Position numbers and translations under genes: made by a program | Notes under the pieces: model-generated | Seen by the model: the letters and a program-made list of their open reading frames with translations, nothing else | The model's database searches: none | Told to the model about the DNA's origin: nothing | Shown: in pieces, positions 24,501 to 38,100 of the stretch | Layout of the letters: each line of letters starts with the position of its first letter | Numbering within the stretch: the stretch's first letter is position 1 | Origin: Ifrita kowaldi | Lineage: Eukaryota; Chordata; Aves; Passeriformes; Cinclosomatidae | Assembly: GCA_013398055.1 (NCBI GenBank) | Contig: VZRS01014193.1 | Coordinates: 157,975 to 221,974, forward strand | Reading direction: 5' to 3' | Length of the DNA stretch: 64,000 nucleotides

Positions 24501-25737
24501 AGCAGATTCTTAAGGAGTGATTATTTAAATATGTGCATGCATCTCACAAATTGTCACTGTATTAATTCTAACAGAATACTGTGTGCTGTCTCACTGTTTC
24601 TGATCTTCCAAATTCCACATGTAAGAAGTAGCAGGATACACTGGCATCAGAGATACAGACATTTTGAAATTTCACTAAAACAAATGTCACTTAAAATGTA
24701 CTAGCATCAGAGATACAGACATTTTGAAATTTCACTAAAACAAATGTCACTTAAAATGTACTAGCACTTGGCCTGTGATATTTAGGTTTCAGAGACTTGG
24801 ACAGGAAGGGTCTTTCTGGTAGTGAGAGTGCTCGGTATCAGCTCAGTATTTCCAAGTGCTTGGTTCTTTCAGAGTATGTAGAAAAACTTTCTTGAATAAA
24901 AACTATTTCATGTTTCCAAAATTTTCTGCACAAATCTAAAGGTGGAAAGTAACAGTTCTGTTGTTTTGGAGGAGGGGTTAGCTTTTTAAATGAAATTTCC
25001 ACTCCAGACACTGATACAGACACTGACAATGGATTCTATAGTCAAAGCTTTACTTTCTTCTAACATTTGCTCTGTCAGTTCTGGAAAATTCAGATCTCAG
25101 TGTTGGTTTGCACATTTTTGACCTCTGCAATAATACTTTGGCACTGCTGGAGGAAACTGCATGACCAGACTAAACTAAGAAGCTAGAGAAAAAAAAGGAC
25201 AGAGATTTTATTACTGCTCAAATAATTGTGCAGTGTGCACATGAAAACTTGGGATGGTACAAAAGCAAACACTGAATAAGGGAGACACATGGGAAAAGGG
25301 CTACAGTTGTTGAAACTGACTCTTCCAAATGCACAAGTGTACAATTCAGATCAAAAAGAGTTTAATTCTAGCTAGCACCTCAGCTATGATTAAAAATGGA
25401 TGTATTTGGAAATATATTTGAAAACCTCCACTTAGAATGTGAAGAGGAACCCCACGCCAGGATTTACCAATGCATCATGAAAGGTTTTGATAAACAGGTT
25501 TATTAGTAAGTCTGGGCACATGCTTGGCACCTGTATCTGTGCAACAAAAAAAAGTTAAGGTGTGGAGTTTTTTGCAAGAGAAACAGGTGCTGCACAAAGT
25601 CTGTTTGTAGCAAGTTAACTTCCTCCACATTGAAACAAATTCAAAAGATCCGACTGGGAATACCAAGCAATTCTGAGAGAGAAAAAAGGAAAGAGAACTT
25701 GAAAGCATTGAATTAAAAAGAGAAGTTGTCTACTCAC
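18520..25737 (-). other. RALBP1: RALBP1 intron between the first two coding exons
   Basis: About 7.2 kb of AT-rich intron. It holds A/C-rich low-complexity sequence near 19345-19400 and a 60-bp tandem duplication at 24641-24766. No CR1 element, RNA gene or further coding exon was recognised. Small open frames in it show no family resemblance. Confidence 0.8.
24641..24766. repeat. 60-bp tandem duplication, two copies
   Basis: The block beginning GCATCAGAGATACAGAC at 24644 repeats at 24704 with period 60 and continues to 24766. The two copies are identical apart from one G/A difference at 24643 versus 24703. Flanks diverge at once after 24766. The near-identity implies a recent duplication or an assembly artefact. 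Confidence 0.95.
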
Positions 25738-25989
25738 TTCTTTTTTCTTTTTTCTTAAATTTTCCTTTCTTCTTCCCATGCTCCTTTTCATCATCAGATA
25801 CTATATCTGGAGGCTCATGTAAGCTGTCATGAGGTGGTGAAGGCTCACCGGTGCGGTACAATCCAGGGAATTTTGTAGGACTGATTTCTTCAGAGCTGGG
25901 AGTACGAGCAAGTCCCCCACTGTGCTCTACCCGACGGTGTTCACTGGGGCTGCTCGTGGGAGGCAGGAAGCACTCGGTCATTCTGATAC
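25738..25989 (-). CDS. RALBP1: RALBP1 first coding exon, start codon and residues 1-81
   Basis: The ATG is at 25981-25979, eight bases after the acceptor ATATCCAG, so nearly all of the 5' UTR is in an upstream non-coding exon. Bases 25982-25989 are 5' UTR. The protein starts MTECFLPPTSSPSEHRRVEH and includes RTPSSEEISPTKFPGLYRTG, both typical of RALBP1. Residues 69-74 read GKKKGK, the first reported ATP-binding motif, unchanged from human. The donor is GAA|GTGAGT with phase 1. The start is chosen because it matches the family N-terminus. Joined with the other eight coding exons the protein is 654 residues, one less than human. Confidence 0.95.
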
Positions 25990-28319
25990 CTGGATATCAA
26001 AGTGAAATCTTCTGCTACCTGTCCATCACACCTGCATCACAGGAAAACAAAAAGGAAACCCCCACAATTTTAAGCAATGGGTTTCAGAACACCTTGTTTA
26101 GAGCTCTGGTCTGAGACCATAAACAGCAATACCTTCTAAAATGAGAGTTCCAACTTCTGTCAAGACACAGTAAAATAAATCAGGTCTGAAGCTCAGTGTT
26201 TGCAGAATTTGTTTATTAACTCCTGAGCCATATTAGCATGAGAGCTGCCATTTTAGCCATTTCTACTTTATAACATACAAAACATATATGAAGTATCTGA
26301 ATACTTTAACAGTTGAAATAATTCTTATGAAATTCATAGGCAGCTTGCATACAGATTGGTAGTATTTACTACAAATCAGTTTGCTAACTTCCAAAATTTT
26401 TTTGACATCAAATAGATTTGCCTGGAAGCTCAAAGTGTTTGTGAGCATTGCCCTTAAGGCAAAGATCATTTTCTTCTTTCCCAAGCATATTTTATAGATG
26501 CAAATAAGAACTTGCCTAGCCTGTTGCAATAAGGGGGGAAAATAAAATAAATAGAGCTAAAGCAAATCCATCTTTTAATTATGCTACTGCAAATTAAAGA
26601 AGGTAAAAAAATAATGATTATGCTTTTCTGGTTTACAACGACTTCACCTTTGAAGAGACTGTATCAGGTCATCTGCACCCAGATGCTGGTACATTGTTTG
26701 CTTGAGAGTTATGGCCAAATAAAAGCTTATACAAAAATTGCTGAAGGAAGTCAATGCATAAATTCTCAGCAGTGGAACTCATCAGCAAAAAACTGTTCCT
26801 AGCACAGATAAACGTCAGAAATTCCACAGAACGGATACGCTGTATGGGACACCACACCTCTGGAGTCCACTTGTCTGGATTTGGCCCCTTGTATCTCAAT
26901 GGTCACAAAAGATTTTGTTATATTTTATTTTAAATTCGTATCAAATACTCCACTGCCATGATTATTTGATACTGTGTTTAAACAACTAAATGGCATGTTC
27001 AAACATGGGATTTTATGAGAAATGTCCAGGTATGTAAAGCTTCAGAATGACAGCTATCAAAAAAGGTCAAAACTTTCAATTATATAAGCATTTTCAATAC
27101 TACCACTGACAGACTGGCTTTACTATTGTATTTCATCTGAGTATCAGAATGACCTGTAAAATTCCTGCACAGTATGTTTGCATTTCAGCACCAACTCCTC
27201 CCCCTGCTCCAAGTAAAACAGAACCCAACATATCCCACCAAGAGCTTCTCAACAATAGAAAGTATTTCAATAATACTTAGTAATTCAATAATAACTCGTG
27301 GAATTATAGTAGAAATATTACATATAATTTTTTTACGTGAATAGAATGGATGGATGGCATCTACAAAGCAATCCACATGTTCAGTGGACAAGGTGGGCAA
27401 GTGCACAGAGGGCAAGAACAATGTTGTTGCAAAAGCACATGAACACTGCCCTGGAAAAATGAGGACACGCAGGCTTTGCCTGTGGAACCCAGCAGAGCTT
27501 CTGGGATTAAGAAAGCCTTAGCCCATACATTCCACACCACTCTTCAGCAGTATTGCTCAACTCCTGGGCTTTTATTTACAGATTGGTAGCATACAGAAAA
27601 AATATCACATGGTATTGTATTCTGGGCAGTTAATAATTATAGATGAGTCCAGCTAAGTGGGTTTTGGGGAGGGTGGTTTGTTCGCTTTTTTGGTGGTTGG
27701 AATTTCTATTTTTTTTTTTTTAATTCTCATCCTTCAGCTCTCTGTATGCAGATCAGAGTAAAATTTTAGAGTATGTATGCAACAGTATCTCCCTACAGGA
27801 GATCACTCACAGTGCTTATGGAAATTACCAGTTACCAGTTACTCAGATGAGAATTTGAATAGGGCATAGTAAGACACAGAATTATGATGAGAAACAAAAT
27901 ATTTATGAAGTCTTTATTTAATACTGTTCACTCCTTATTCTGGCTAAAGTGGAGGCACTGGCTAAAAATTAAGACAATGGGGTATATTTGTAAGTGCAAC
28001 AAATTAAGACTGTACTTCTGTTTCTTACTTTTTAATTTACAGCTTCAAGAAAGCATTAATTCCCTATATGTATAATTTTCTAGGCCTTTATAAAAGGGAG
28101 AAATTCTATGATGCTCAAATTATATCAAGACCTATCAGCAGGAGAGAGCCTTTAAGCCTACAGAAAAGACCTCTTCCACTTCTACTAATGGATGTTAATG
28201 TCCTACTGCCATATAAATCTGCACATTTCCTCTGGCTTTTACAATTTTCTTCTGACAATAAACGGTGAGACTGAAAAAATCATGGACCTTCTAGGCATTT
28301 TGAGAAGGAACATTTCTAA

Positions 28320-29240
28320 CAGGCTTGCTCTTCTGCCAGCTTCTCCCTCTCAGACTTTTTCTTCCCAATCTGTTACTGCTTCAGTCCCACCTCTCCTCTG
28401 CAGCAGGTCCCTTCCCTCAAACTGCTTCTCTTCACCTGTGCAGTTCTCATTTGTCAGAAGGTTCAATAACTCACTGCTGCCACACGAGGAAGGTCACACT
28501 ACTCCCCCCATCAACTTTCCTCTGCCTCCAATTCCAGCAGTTTGCTCTTTTTGAGATGGTTCAAGTTGCTAGCTGCTCCAACAGACTTCTGCTGCTGAGC
28601 TGGCTCGTGGAAGAGCTCAACAAGCACTAACAATGAGAAGCAGGTAAGTGGCAGAACCACGATGACAGGACTGCAACCTCTCCCTTTGGGCACCTGTTTT
28701 GTCATACTGCACACACAGCTTCATCTCCTCAGATTTCAATTATTTTTTACTATTTGTAACTTCAAGCTTTGATTTCTTTACCACCCAGTGTCAGTACTCC
28801 CATGGTTCTTGACTTAACTACTCTGTTTCACTCTCAGTGTGTCATAGACAACCTGACCTTCATCTGCTTTGGTCTCTGTGACTCAAGCTCAGTTTCCCAC
28901 TTTCCCCTCATCTTGTTTTTATTTGGGTGGTTCCTACTTTCGTGCAGCACACCACTTCCTTGCAGATGAAGTTCTCTCTCTTCTTCCTCTGTTTCTTCTA
29001 TCTGATTAGTTACCAGTTCCCACTTCTTCCTGAATGTTCTCTGCTGCTGTTTTTTGTTACCTCATGATTATCTACCTCATCTTTTCACCTTGTCCCCATT
29101 TCTCCCACTGGCTCTCTGTCTCTCCCCAATATCACAAGAAGTCCCTTCTTACCTCCCTGCCAAGAGTAGGCTCCTTGACTCCCACCACTTCTTGTTGACA
29201 TTTGACTCTTCTTCCACTGAAGCCACAAATGCTGTTACAT
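28320..29240. other. pyrimidine-rich, strand-asymmetric intronic tract
   Basis: On the + strand this stretch is strongly enriched in C and T (for example CTTCTCCCTCTCAGACTTTT and CCCTTCTTACCTCCCTGCC) for about 900 bases, unlike its AT-rich flanks. The RALBP1 pre-mRNA would be purine-rich here. It does not resemble a repeat family I can name. Confidence 0.5.
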
Positions 29241-32200
29241 GACAGCATCAGAGAGCTTCTCGCACTTCAAGCACCTTCTCAGACCTAGCTACTTTATTCA
29301 GTACTCCCAAAATGCAGTTTCTTGAACCAACTTCCTGCTCAACACTGAGTCAAGCCTTCAGAATAACTGAATGTCAAATATAAGCCTTCACTGAACATGG
29401 GCAGAATCATGACCTTTCCTTTATTCTCCAAGGAAAGACTAAATTATAAGAGATTTTAAACGTGGCAAAGAAGGTACATCATTAACACAAAATCTAGCCA
29501 TCATGCCATCACCACCTTTCTAGACCACAGACCAAGCACAGTAAAGTGGGCTGGGAAAAGGAAGGAGGATGCCTTCACAGGTGAAATAATGTGGTTTTCC
29601 AAGCCTCATTTTTGAAAATAAATGAACTTTTTCCTAAAAAAATCAGTCTGAGCTACATATTTACTAAGTAAAGATGAGGTTTGGAAAATCCATAGAAAAG
29701 GCAAGACAGAGAGACATGACAGCCAGCTTTCATAGATCTCACTTTCAACAGCGTGTCATCTAAGCCGGCACAAACACATTAAAGAGAGGCACAGTCTGAA
29801 AGACCAAATTCACAGCTCTTTCATTCAGTACAGAAGGCTCCATTATTTCTGTTTTACACTGAGTCTGTACTGTGACTTTGACAGCAGCAGAAGCAGGTGA
29901 CTGCATGCACAGATGTTATTTTGTAAAGCTCCTTGGTGGAATGAAGGATGTGGACTTTTTCTGCAACAGGTATTATGCAAGACCACATCTGAAGCACAGT
30001 GGGTATCCCCCAGTCATTTCATTTTGCCACAAAAGACATCCTCTGAATACCTGGGTGTCACATTGAAAATAGTCCCAAGAAGTCAATAATCAAAGGATGG
30101 AGGCAGAGTGGGGACACTCACTCAGCTACCAGTACCTGCTCCATCACAATTCTCCAAAAGCAAGACAGAGAACACAGCAGTACCTCACTCATCATCACAG
30201 ACCTTCAGTCCAAAAAGATCCGGACATGCATGAAGGACCTGGTTCTTGAAGAAATGAGGCACATCATTTTTGGACAAAAAATATCCTAGTAACAAACACA
30301 GCTCCACTTTGGAAAGTAATGAACCATAAGAAGAAAGAATAAAAAACTATCACTTGTGGGCTAAGTATGTCAAAATACTTCAGAAACCATGAGTGGTACT
30401 CATATAACTGTTGAGGCTTTTTAATAAGATGAGAAGACTGAGTTAGAATTTATTTACCAAGACTATACAAGGTCTGTGTCACATCTAAGTTCTGTATCTA
30501 TTGCATTTTTTACAGCATACTGAAAAGCTTAATACAAATCACTGCTTTCATTTGAACACTTCTTAGAATGAAATGCTGCCATGCAGTCAAATGTCAAAAT
30601 GACATCAGAAGCCATCTGTTTCATTTAATAAGCAGTGGCCAGGTATAAAACCAGTGCCCTTTCCTTTCTTTAATAAGGTAACACGGCCATGAAAGGAGAA
30701 GGAATAGGGAAGTACTTCATGTAGACAGGCAAAGCAAGTTTAAAATTTCACAAGTCACGAGTAATCACACAAACACAGCATTAAGTAACTCCCCTGTGAG
30801 TCATACACTCTTCATAACTGGCAAAAATGAAAGCCTCAAGAAGGGATTTCACAAAGTTTTTTGGATAAAAAGAATAAAATACAAATTGTTTAGCAGCATT
30901 CAGCTCCTAAACCTCAGATTACTTTGCAGGATATGTGATGCCATGACAATGTTGGAAAATTTACTTCAAAGGAGGTTGTATATTCATGCAGTTGAAGTCA
31001 CATAGGAGTAAGCTGTACATTTTTCAAATAATGCCAGCATCAGATCAGCTCTAAAGTAACAAAAACAGCTTTTGTGTGGTCTCTCACTTACCTGTAGGTG
31101 GATAAAGTCTACCAGTTACAGCACCATCCAAGGCATTTCAAGTTCTGCTCTGAGAGTCCACTCCAGCTCAGGAGGAGTGATACACAAACAGACAAAACTA
31201 CTTAGCTCTCGACAATCAGTGAGCTACAGGCCACATCCATATCTGAGTGGACTCTTGCAGGAGCCAGCTCCCATCTAGAATATGCAGCTGTATCCAGATT
31301 ATTCCCTATTACTGAGAGTATTCCAGCTCTTCAATAATCTAATCAGTACAGAGCCAGCCTTAAATAATTAAATAATACTCTAAACATTTTAGAAATATCA
31401 AAACCAAGATTTCCAATCCCATTATGATAAAGTTTTGCAATCACATGAAGATAAAATCTCCAGATATGTTGCAGCATGTGCTTTCCAGTTTGGTTCACTT
31501 CAGGGCAAACAGTATTACAGCCCTTAGCTCTGTAGGACTCCATCAGGATGCAATTTCCAAGAGACACATCTTGGGAAAAACAAAAGCTGAATCCCTGGAA
31601 GGGGGTGGATGGTTAAATGCTTTGCTCCAGGAGAGAACATAATGAAAAGGGATCGACCAGGACTGGCTAGGAAAAGCCTCTGTCCCATGGCTCTGCCTCC
31701 TGCACTGCCTATACCATCACACTATTTTGCTGTAATATCCTACTTCCCTGGAGTAGGCAGGCTGTGACAATTTATATCCCACTGTCTGTCCCACTACCTC
31801 TTCAAAGCAAGTTGTCTACAAGAAAAGTCTGGGCACAAATCTTTGTTCCTACCAAAGCCCCCACATGTGGCTCATTCCCACCCTTCAGGGATATCCCCGC
31901 AAGCCCTGCCACGTCTTTCCCCAGCTGAATCAACTGCCATGGAAGCAGCTTCAAAGCAGTGCACTCCATTGTGATCACAACCAAATATATAAGAGGCATT
32001 CTTGCAAATAACTGTCCAGCTAAACAGCTGTTTAATTGCTTTGCATGGCAGCTTTCTCAAGTAACAAGCAGAAGGCCTGGACTCTGCACCACGAAGCAGA
32101 TGGGCACCCAGACCAGACTTCTGCAGGAGTATCTTGACTAATCAGCCAACTGCATTGCAACTGCTACTGCCCACCCTGAGAATAATTTCTCATTCTTCAA

Positions 32201-32339
32201 ACTTCTTGGCAATGTGCTACTCCACTGTAGAGGATTCTCTATTTTTACCCCCAGTAAATCTTGCTCTTGGTTCCCATGGTCTTGTCAGCACAAAGTAATC
32301 CAATACCTCCCGTATAGTACTCAAGCCCAGTACATTAGT

Positions 32340-32620
32340 TTCCTCTCCATGGTTTAGCCACACTCTTCCCCAGGCTCTCTCCATTTGCTTCCTCATCCCC
32401 TTTCCTGCAGTCCAGTTCCTCCACCATCAGGGCTGTACCTCCTCTATCTCACAATCGTTTCCTCACCAAGCAGGTGTTCACAACCTAGACCTGTGCAACT
32501 CCAGTTTCACCATTCCTGTCCTCCACACCCAGTGTCTCATCTAACCTCACCTCTTGGCTGCTCACTGTTTCCCAGGTCTCCCTTGCCACCTTCTATTTCT
32601 CCCACAGTCAGTTCTCATTA
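32340..32620. other. second pyrimidine-rich intronic tract
   Basis: A shorter C/T-rich stretch on the + strand (CCCCTTTCCTGCAGTCCAG, CACCTCTTGGCTGCTCACTG) with the same style as 28320-29240. No unit repeat or family name can be assigned. Confidence 0.45.
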
Positions 32621-35067
32621 AAACTTCTGCAAATTATGGGCCACACATAAGCAAGGCAATCTGGGAGGTCTTCTCCAGCCAAATTTAGGTTTCCCCTCTA
32701 AATTACAAGTAGCAGTTGAAAGATTTGCCTCATTACCAAAATATTCATTATTACAGAAAAGAGATATTTTCTTGCTAGCTGAATTCTCAGAAACAGTTTG
32801 AAGAATTTGGTTCGTGCTTTTAAAAAAAAAATTAAGTATCAGCCTCTGAAACAAAATTTTCAGTCCAAATTAAAACATGGTAGCCTTTGATAAGAGCTGA
32901 ACTATTGATAGTTGAATTGAATACAACTGTCTTGCTAACATATTGAACCCTTGTATACTTCTGAAAACCACCACATTGTGCAACATATATAACACCCACT
33001 ATTGCTTAGACCAGCCTTAGAATTATTCCTGGTGTGACAACCCTGCCCCTTCTCTCTTGTCCACCTCTCCAAATTCCCACTTGCACCAGTGCTAATGCAT
33101 GTAAAACAGAACAGAAAGTTTTACTTTTACCACTTAACAAAGGAAGGCAGAAAAATACAACAAAAGGCGTGCAGTTTACTTTCTTAACAATCCCTATAAA
33201 CATAGTATCACCACCGGTTTTGTTTGCCCTCAGGACTGTATACAAGTTTTTCTACAATTCACATTTTCTGACAAGTCCTTCAAAGAGTTGTCTAATCCCT
33301 AGTCACCAAAGGTCTGCAGCAAATTGTACAGCAATTATGATTTAGCAAATTAATACTAATTTTTATACTTTAATCAGTTCTTGGGCTGGATCTATTTAAT
33401 GACAAATTCCCCTGATCTGAGATTTAAACTACAGCATCATTCAGTCACACTCCAATACCTGAATGCAGCCAGCTTGAGAACAGCTGCCAACTTAGTGGAG
33501 TCAGGCAAAAAAAACCATAACATCCTAAATCCATGACTGGTTGAGCTGAATGTACTACAAATGCTGTTAAAAAAGCAAGTGCTATTCAGACTAAAAAACG
33601 CAAAATGAAGCAGAAGAAAAATCAATGGATTTAGCATAAAATATTTTACAGGAGTTTTAAGCATTTCTGCTATTCTTTCAAGAGCATCTGCAGACTATCT
33701 ATGACAGATCAAACAACAGGATGGAATCCAGTTTTCCAGAGAGGCCAGAGCTCTGCATATTCAATTCCAACACGCAGTAAAAAGCAACTAAGCCTACAAA
33801 AAGCTCTAATTTTGGGGTTTGTGGGGTTTTTTTTAAGAGTGTCTTAGCTAACACATGCTAAAATACTAGACATGACAAGGGTAAACAGCAATTATCAAAG
33901 ACTATTTGCTTTGGATTTAACAGTGGCAACAAATCTGGGACGCCCACACACCAGAAATGTGCAATATCACGCAGTGGCCTTTCTGTAACAGCAGGAATTC
34001 ACCTGGCAAATTCAACAGCAGCAGTGGAGACGCAGTAAGGCGATGTGAGGCTCCTGCCAGCAGGTAGAGTTCAAGCTCTGTGGAACTCCTGGGAACACAC
34101 TCAGAGACTTGTGCAGGCAGGTGCCACTGCTGCTGCATTACCATCATCTTTCCTACCCGTGCCAGTCACAAGGAAACCAGGAGCTGTGTGTGCCCCTCTA
34201 CAAACATCACTTAACTGGTGTCTGCTGGTTTGCCCTTCGAGAGCCCTCAAGCAGACAGAGTTCCATAGGGACACAGCCTTGCCACACTCTATGCCTTATG
34301 CACTCAACTGCATAAACCTGCTTAACACGTAGAGGGAACGGCAGGGCACAGGTGCTGCACGGAGAACGGCACGCTGAGTGCAAACAGTGTCACTTTTTAA
34401 TCCACTATTGAGATATCATCTTTCTGACTGGATGTAGAAAAAAATCAATTAGAAGCACCATGCTCCTTCACTGAATTGGGTGAATTGTGGTCATTATTTT
34501 ATTCACAGAATTTTCAAACATCATTAACTTTGCAGAAATCACTTTATAATCCTTTAACTGGGAGGTCAGTACAAACAATCCAGTTTACCCTAACAAAGGC
34601 AAAGAATATTCAATCCTAAGGCCTTATCATTTCCAGAAAGAAGCAATTTCTGAAAGTAGATTAACGACACACAAACCTTTAGGGTTTGAACTGTGAAAAT
34701 TAAGTTTCTTATGCTTTACATTGAATTTCTGCCACCATGTATTGAACACAGATGGAAAGATCTATCAATTACAGGCTGTCACTTGAACCCTGTAGCATAA
34801 GGAGAAGCTACGAACAGCTTTGCTTGGATCTCTTCGTAGTGTGATACACCATAGAGACGATCAATTTCCATGTATGATTCTTTTCATGTTTAAAACCCTG
34901 CATATTCCAGTGTAACACAGGCAAAACATATTCAACTTTTAGTGAATATTAAACAGAACTATGGTAATTGAGATAAAACCCATTCTACCATAACAGCAGA
35001 AAGGAAAAGTAAAAAAATACTTTGATCCAGAAGCACTGTTTATATAACCGCTTCTCTGCTTATTTTC

Positions 35068-35134
35068 AGTGATTATTTAATAACTACGTCTATGAGCTGA
35101 TTATTGTTAGTGATTATTTGATAACTATGTCTAC
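35068..35134. repeat. imperfect 41-bp tandem repeat (1.6 copies)
   Basis: AGTGATTATTTAATAACTAC at 35068 recurs as AGTGATTATTTGATAACTAT at 35109, with GTCTA following in both. The period is 41 and two substitutions separate the aligned parts. Confidence 0.85.
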
Positions 35135-38100
35135 CTGCATCACCTTTGCTTTTGGCTTAAAAGTCCTGTTTATTATCAAGCTAACATCAATAGCTATTGA
35201 CCTGGAAACCAGCCTTCACTGGTTGCTTTACTAAGCCCAATTTGAGTAACATCAAGCACAGACTGGGTTGCACGCAAACATTTCCCCAACTTAACAATAA
35301 TGGATTGATGTGTAACATTTCTGTGCTTCCAGCACAGCAGTTTTTAGTACAGCCTTATTGGAGATGCAGTTCTACCCACCAAAATGTTTTTTCTGATGTA
35401 GCTTGTTTCATTTTGAGATCTGTTTTGAGACATGCCAACAAAATAATTGTTTTGCTGATCCATGGTATGCTTACAGCAGGAACCTGAGGGAATAGATGTC
35501 AATGTCTTTCAAACTCATGCTATACAGAAAAGAAATTTTTTATTTTTAGCATGGCATGTTAAGTTTCCATACAAGAGTAGGGTTATACCATCTCCTCTTC
35601 CCAGACATATTCCAATTAATGCCAGTGACAACTCTTCATCAACACCACATGAAGGATTTAGCCTTTCAGCAAATTTCTGAATTTTTAGTTATTTTTTTCA
35701 GTACCATATGTAGAGATGGGATTAACAAGTTCTGTTTTCCGTGTCTGCCCCAGATTCACTCAATACCCAAGGGGAAAGTCAATTTAAATATTTACAAGCT
35801 CAGCAGATTATTAATTATGATTAACATCACCACCTCCAGGGCTGAGATGTTGCAAAATGTCACACATGTGAACACAGAAAACATTCACAAATACATGCAA
35901 GGCAAGGTGCGGCACCACCCACCATGGGACAGCTGTTGGTCTCTGCAGAAAAGACAGGAACCTGTCATCCATTAAAATGTCAATTACTGGAACAGCAGCA
36001 GCACCCACAAGTTCACAGTATTTGCCTTGTCTTCTATGCCAATTTACCTAGTCAAACAGCCTTAGAAGAAAGCCTACATGAAACACCAGCCTTCTAGAAA
36101 AATGTATAAACATCCTTAGAATTTAAAATTAAATCCACATATATTTTCTACAACAGGCTTCATTCAGCTTAGTCTGTAGCATCTACTGCAGCAATTTTCA
36201 GCAATCCTATGTCTTGAGAGTATCACAAAAAACCCCCCATGCCTTAAGAAATACACGGATTGATGTTTCCAACTTACTTGCCAAATATAACAAAATTTAA
36301 CTGAATAATAACACAAACACAACATTAAAAATACAAATGCTCCACAGATGGAGGAAAAGTTTGGCATTTGATAGCACAGGACCAAACAATTTCTGATTGC
36401 CATTCCAAAATCTGTTGTATTGCCTAGTCTAAACATAAGTCAGGCTGCTATAATTAAAATTAGAGTAGATAGTTTAATGGAAGCCCCAGCACACATAAGA
36501 CCAAAGATGGCCTTTGTCCTATCCCTCCCTCAAAAGGAGATAAACTGCCTCCATCAGTGTAAGGCAATTTTAAGAGTGGTGAAATCCTTGCACATAAGTG
36601 CTAAAGCCCACCAAATGTAATTACCTGTCAAAATATCCACCTACAACTGACTGTTCTAATGATACACACTAACTGCAAACTTCTTTGACATGTTTGTGCA
36701 TCTTTTAGATGTCTTCAAAGTTCGACTGAAATAACATTAAAAACTTACTTCCTAGAGGATTTATAAAGAATGAGCAACCAAAAGCAGCCCATAGAAAACT
36801 GCAAACAAATTTGATCATAGACCAAATAAAATACCATAAAATTGCAGCACACAAAACAAGTGACACAAGTAAAACTGATGCACCTTCTTCATTGCTTTTT
36901 GGTGGTGTATGCAGGTCCTGGCATATTCAAAGATACATTGAAATGGTGAAAGCCATTGCCAGAAAATTAGTTCTTAATTATCTTTGTGAAGGAACATGCA
37001 TTTAAATATATATCCTAGCGTATCAGTCACACTAATTTACTGAACCATCCAGACAGCAAAGAACTCCACATGTTCATCACTTCCTCTTTCAGCTGGGAAG
37101 TTGAATTTTGTTTCCTCCAACAACGTTTCAAAACCTGACCGCTTAAAACGCATCTGCTCACTGGTGATATGCATTGTAGGAATTTTGGAGAACTGCAACC
37201 CCAAATTTCAGGATGAAAACTTCAGAAGCATGACCTGTGAAAGATCTCTGCATCTAAAATTAGGAAGTGGCCAGCACGAAGAAAACTTAGAGAACTTGTA
37301 AAGATTAAAACATCTGAAGAACAAGAAAAGTTAAAACCATTAAACTGAAATAATTCAAGGAGTTTCTGGGTAAATCTGTTCAATCACTTGGTATTTTTCC
37401 CCCCAAGCTCTTATATTTTTAGTCCATTCAATCAATTAAAAATATCCCATAAAAGATGAAAAGCTCTTTAGGCTATCTTAAAAGAACAGCATCTTCTTCA
37501 AAGCCACCACAATTGAAAATTGGAAGAGGAAATGACACTTCTCTTTTAATCCAATTAAAAAAAAAAGGTATTTTGGGTTTTGTACAGATTAGCGTTACAC
37601 TTCTAGATATAGCATTTGGTTCACAATATTAAAATCTACTGGAGTAGTACAAATACAGTAAAATATCTTGTCAACTTAATTATGTTTTATCAGTAATTAT
37701 ACACTACATTAATACACTCGGTATTAAGTATGTGAAAGCACTATATTGGACATACGAAAACAATAATTGAGAATTATGAACTTCCATAGTACTCAAGGTA
37801 GAAAACCACTACTACTACCATGAAATGAGAGAGTTTCATTGCTGGCATGTTCAACACTACAATTTACACTTAGCACTCAATTTAACTCACACCAATAAAA
37901 CTCGATGAAAATTTATTTTCATGGTAACATCCAGAAAAATTCTGCACCTGGCTGCTGATCCTCATATTTACAAAACACAACAGGGCAGGCTAGAAATGTT
38001 AAAGTAGCAACAAGCTTCACCACTAGGGTAAGTTAAATGTTAAACTTCACAAAAGTCCTTATAGGATAAACATTAAATTACAGCTTCAAACTCATAGGTG

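Noticed and set aside
29870..30066. Stretch recalling a CR1 phrase (ACCACATCTGAAGCACAG)
   Set aside because: The match is limited to a dozen bases and flanks do not agree with any CR1 section.
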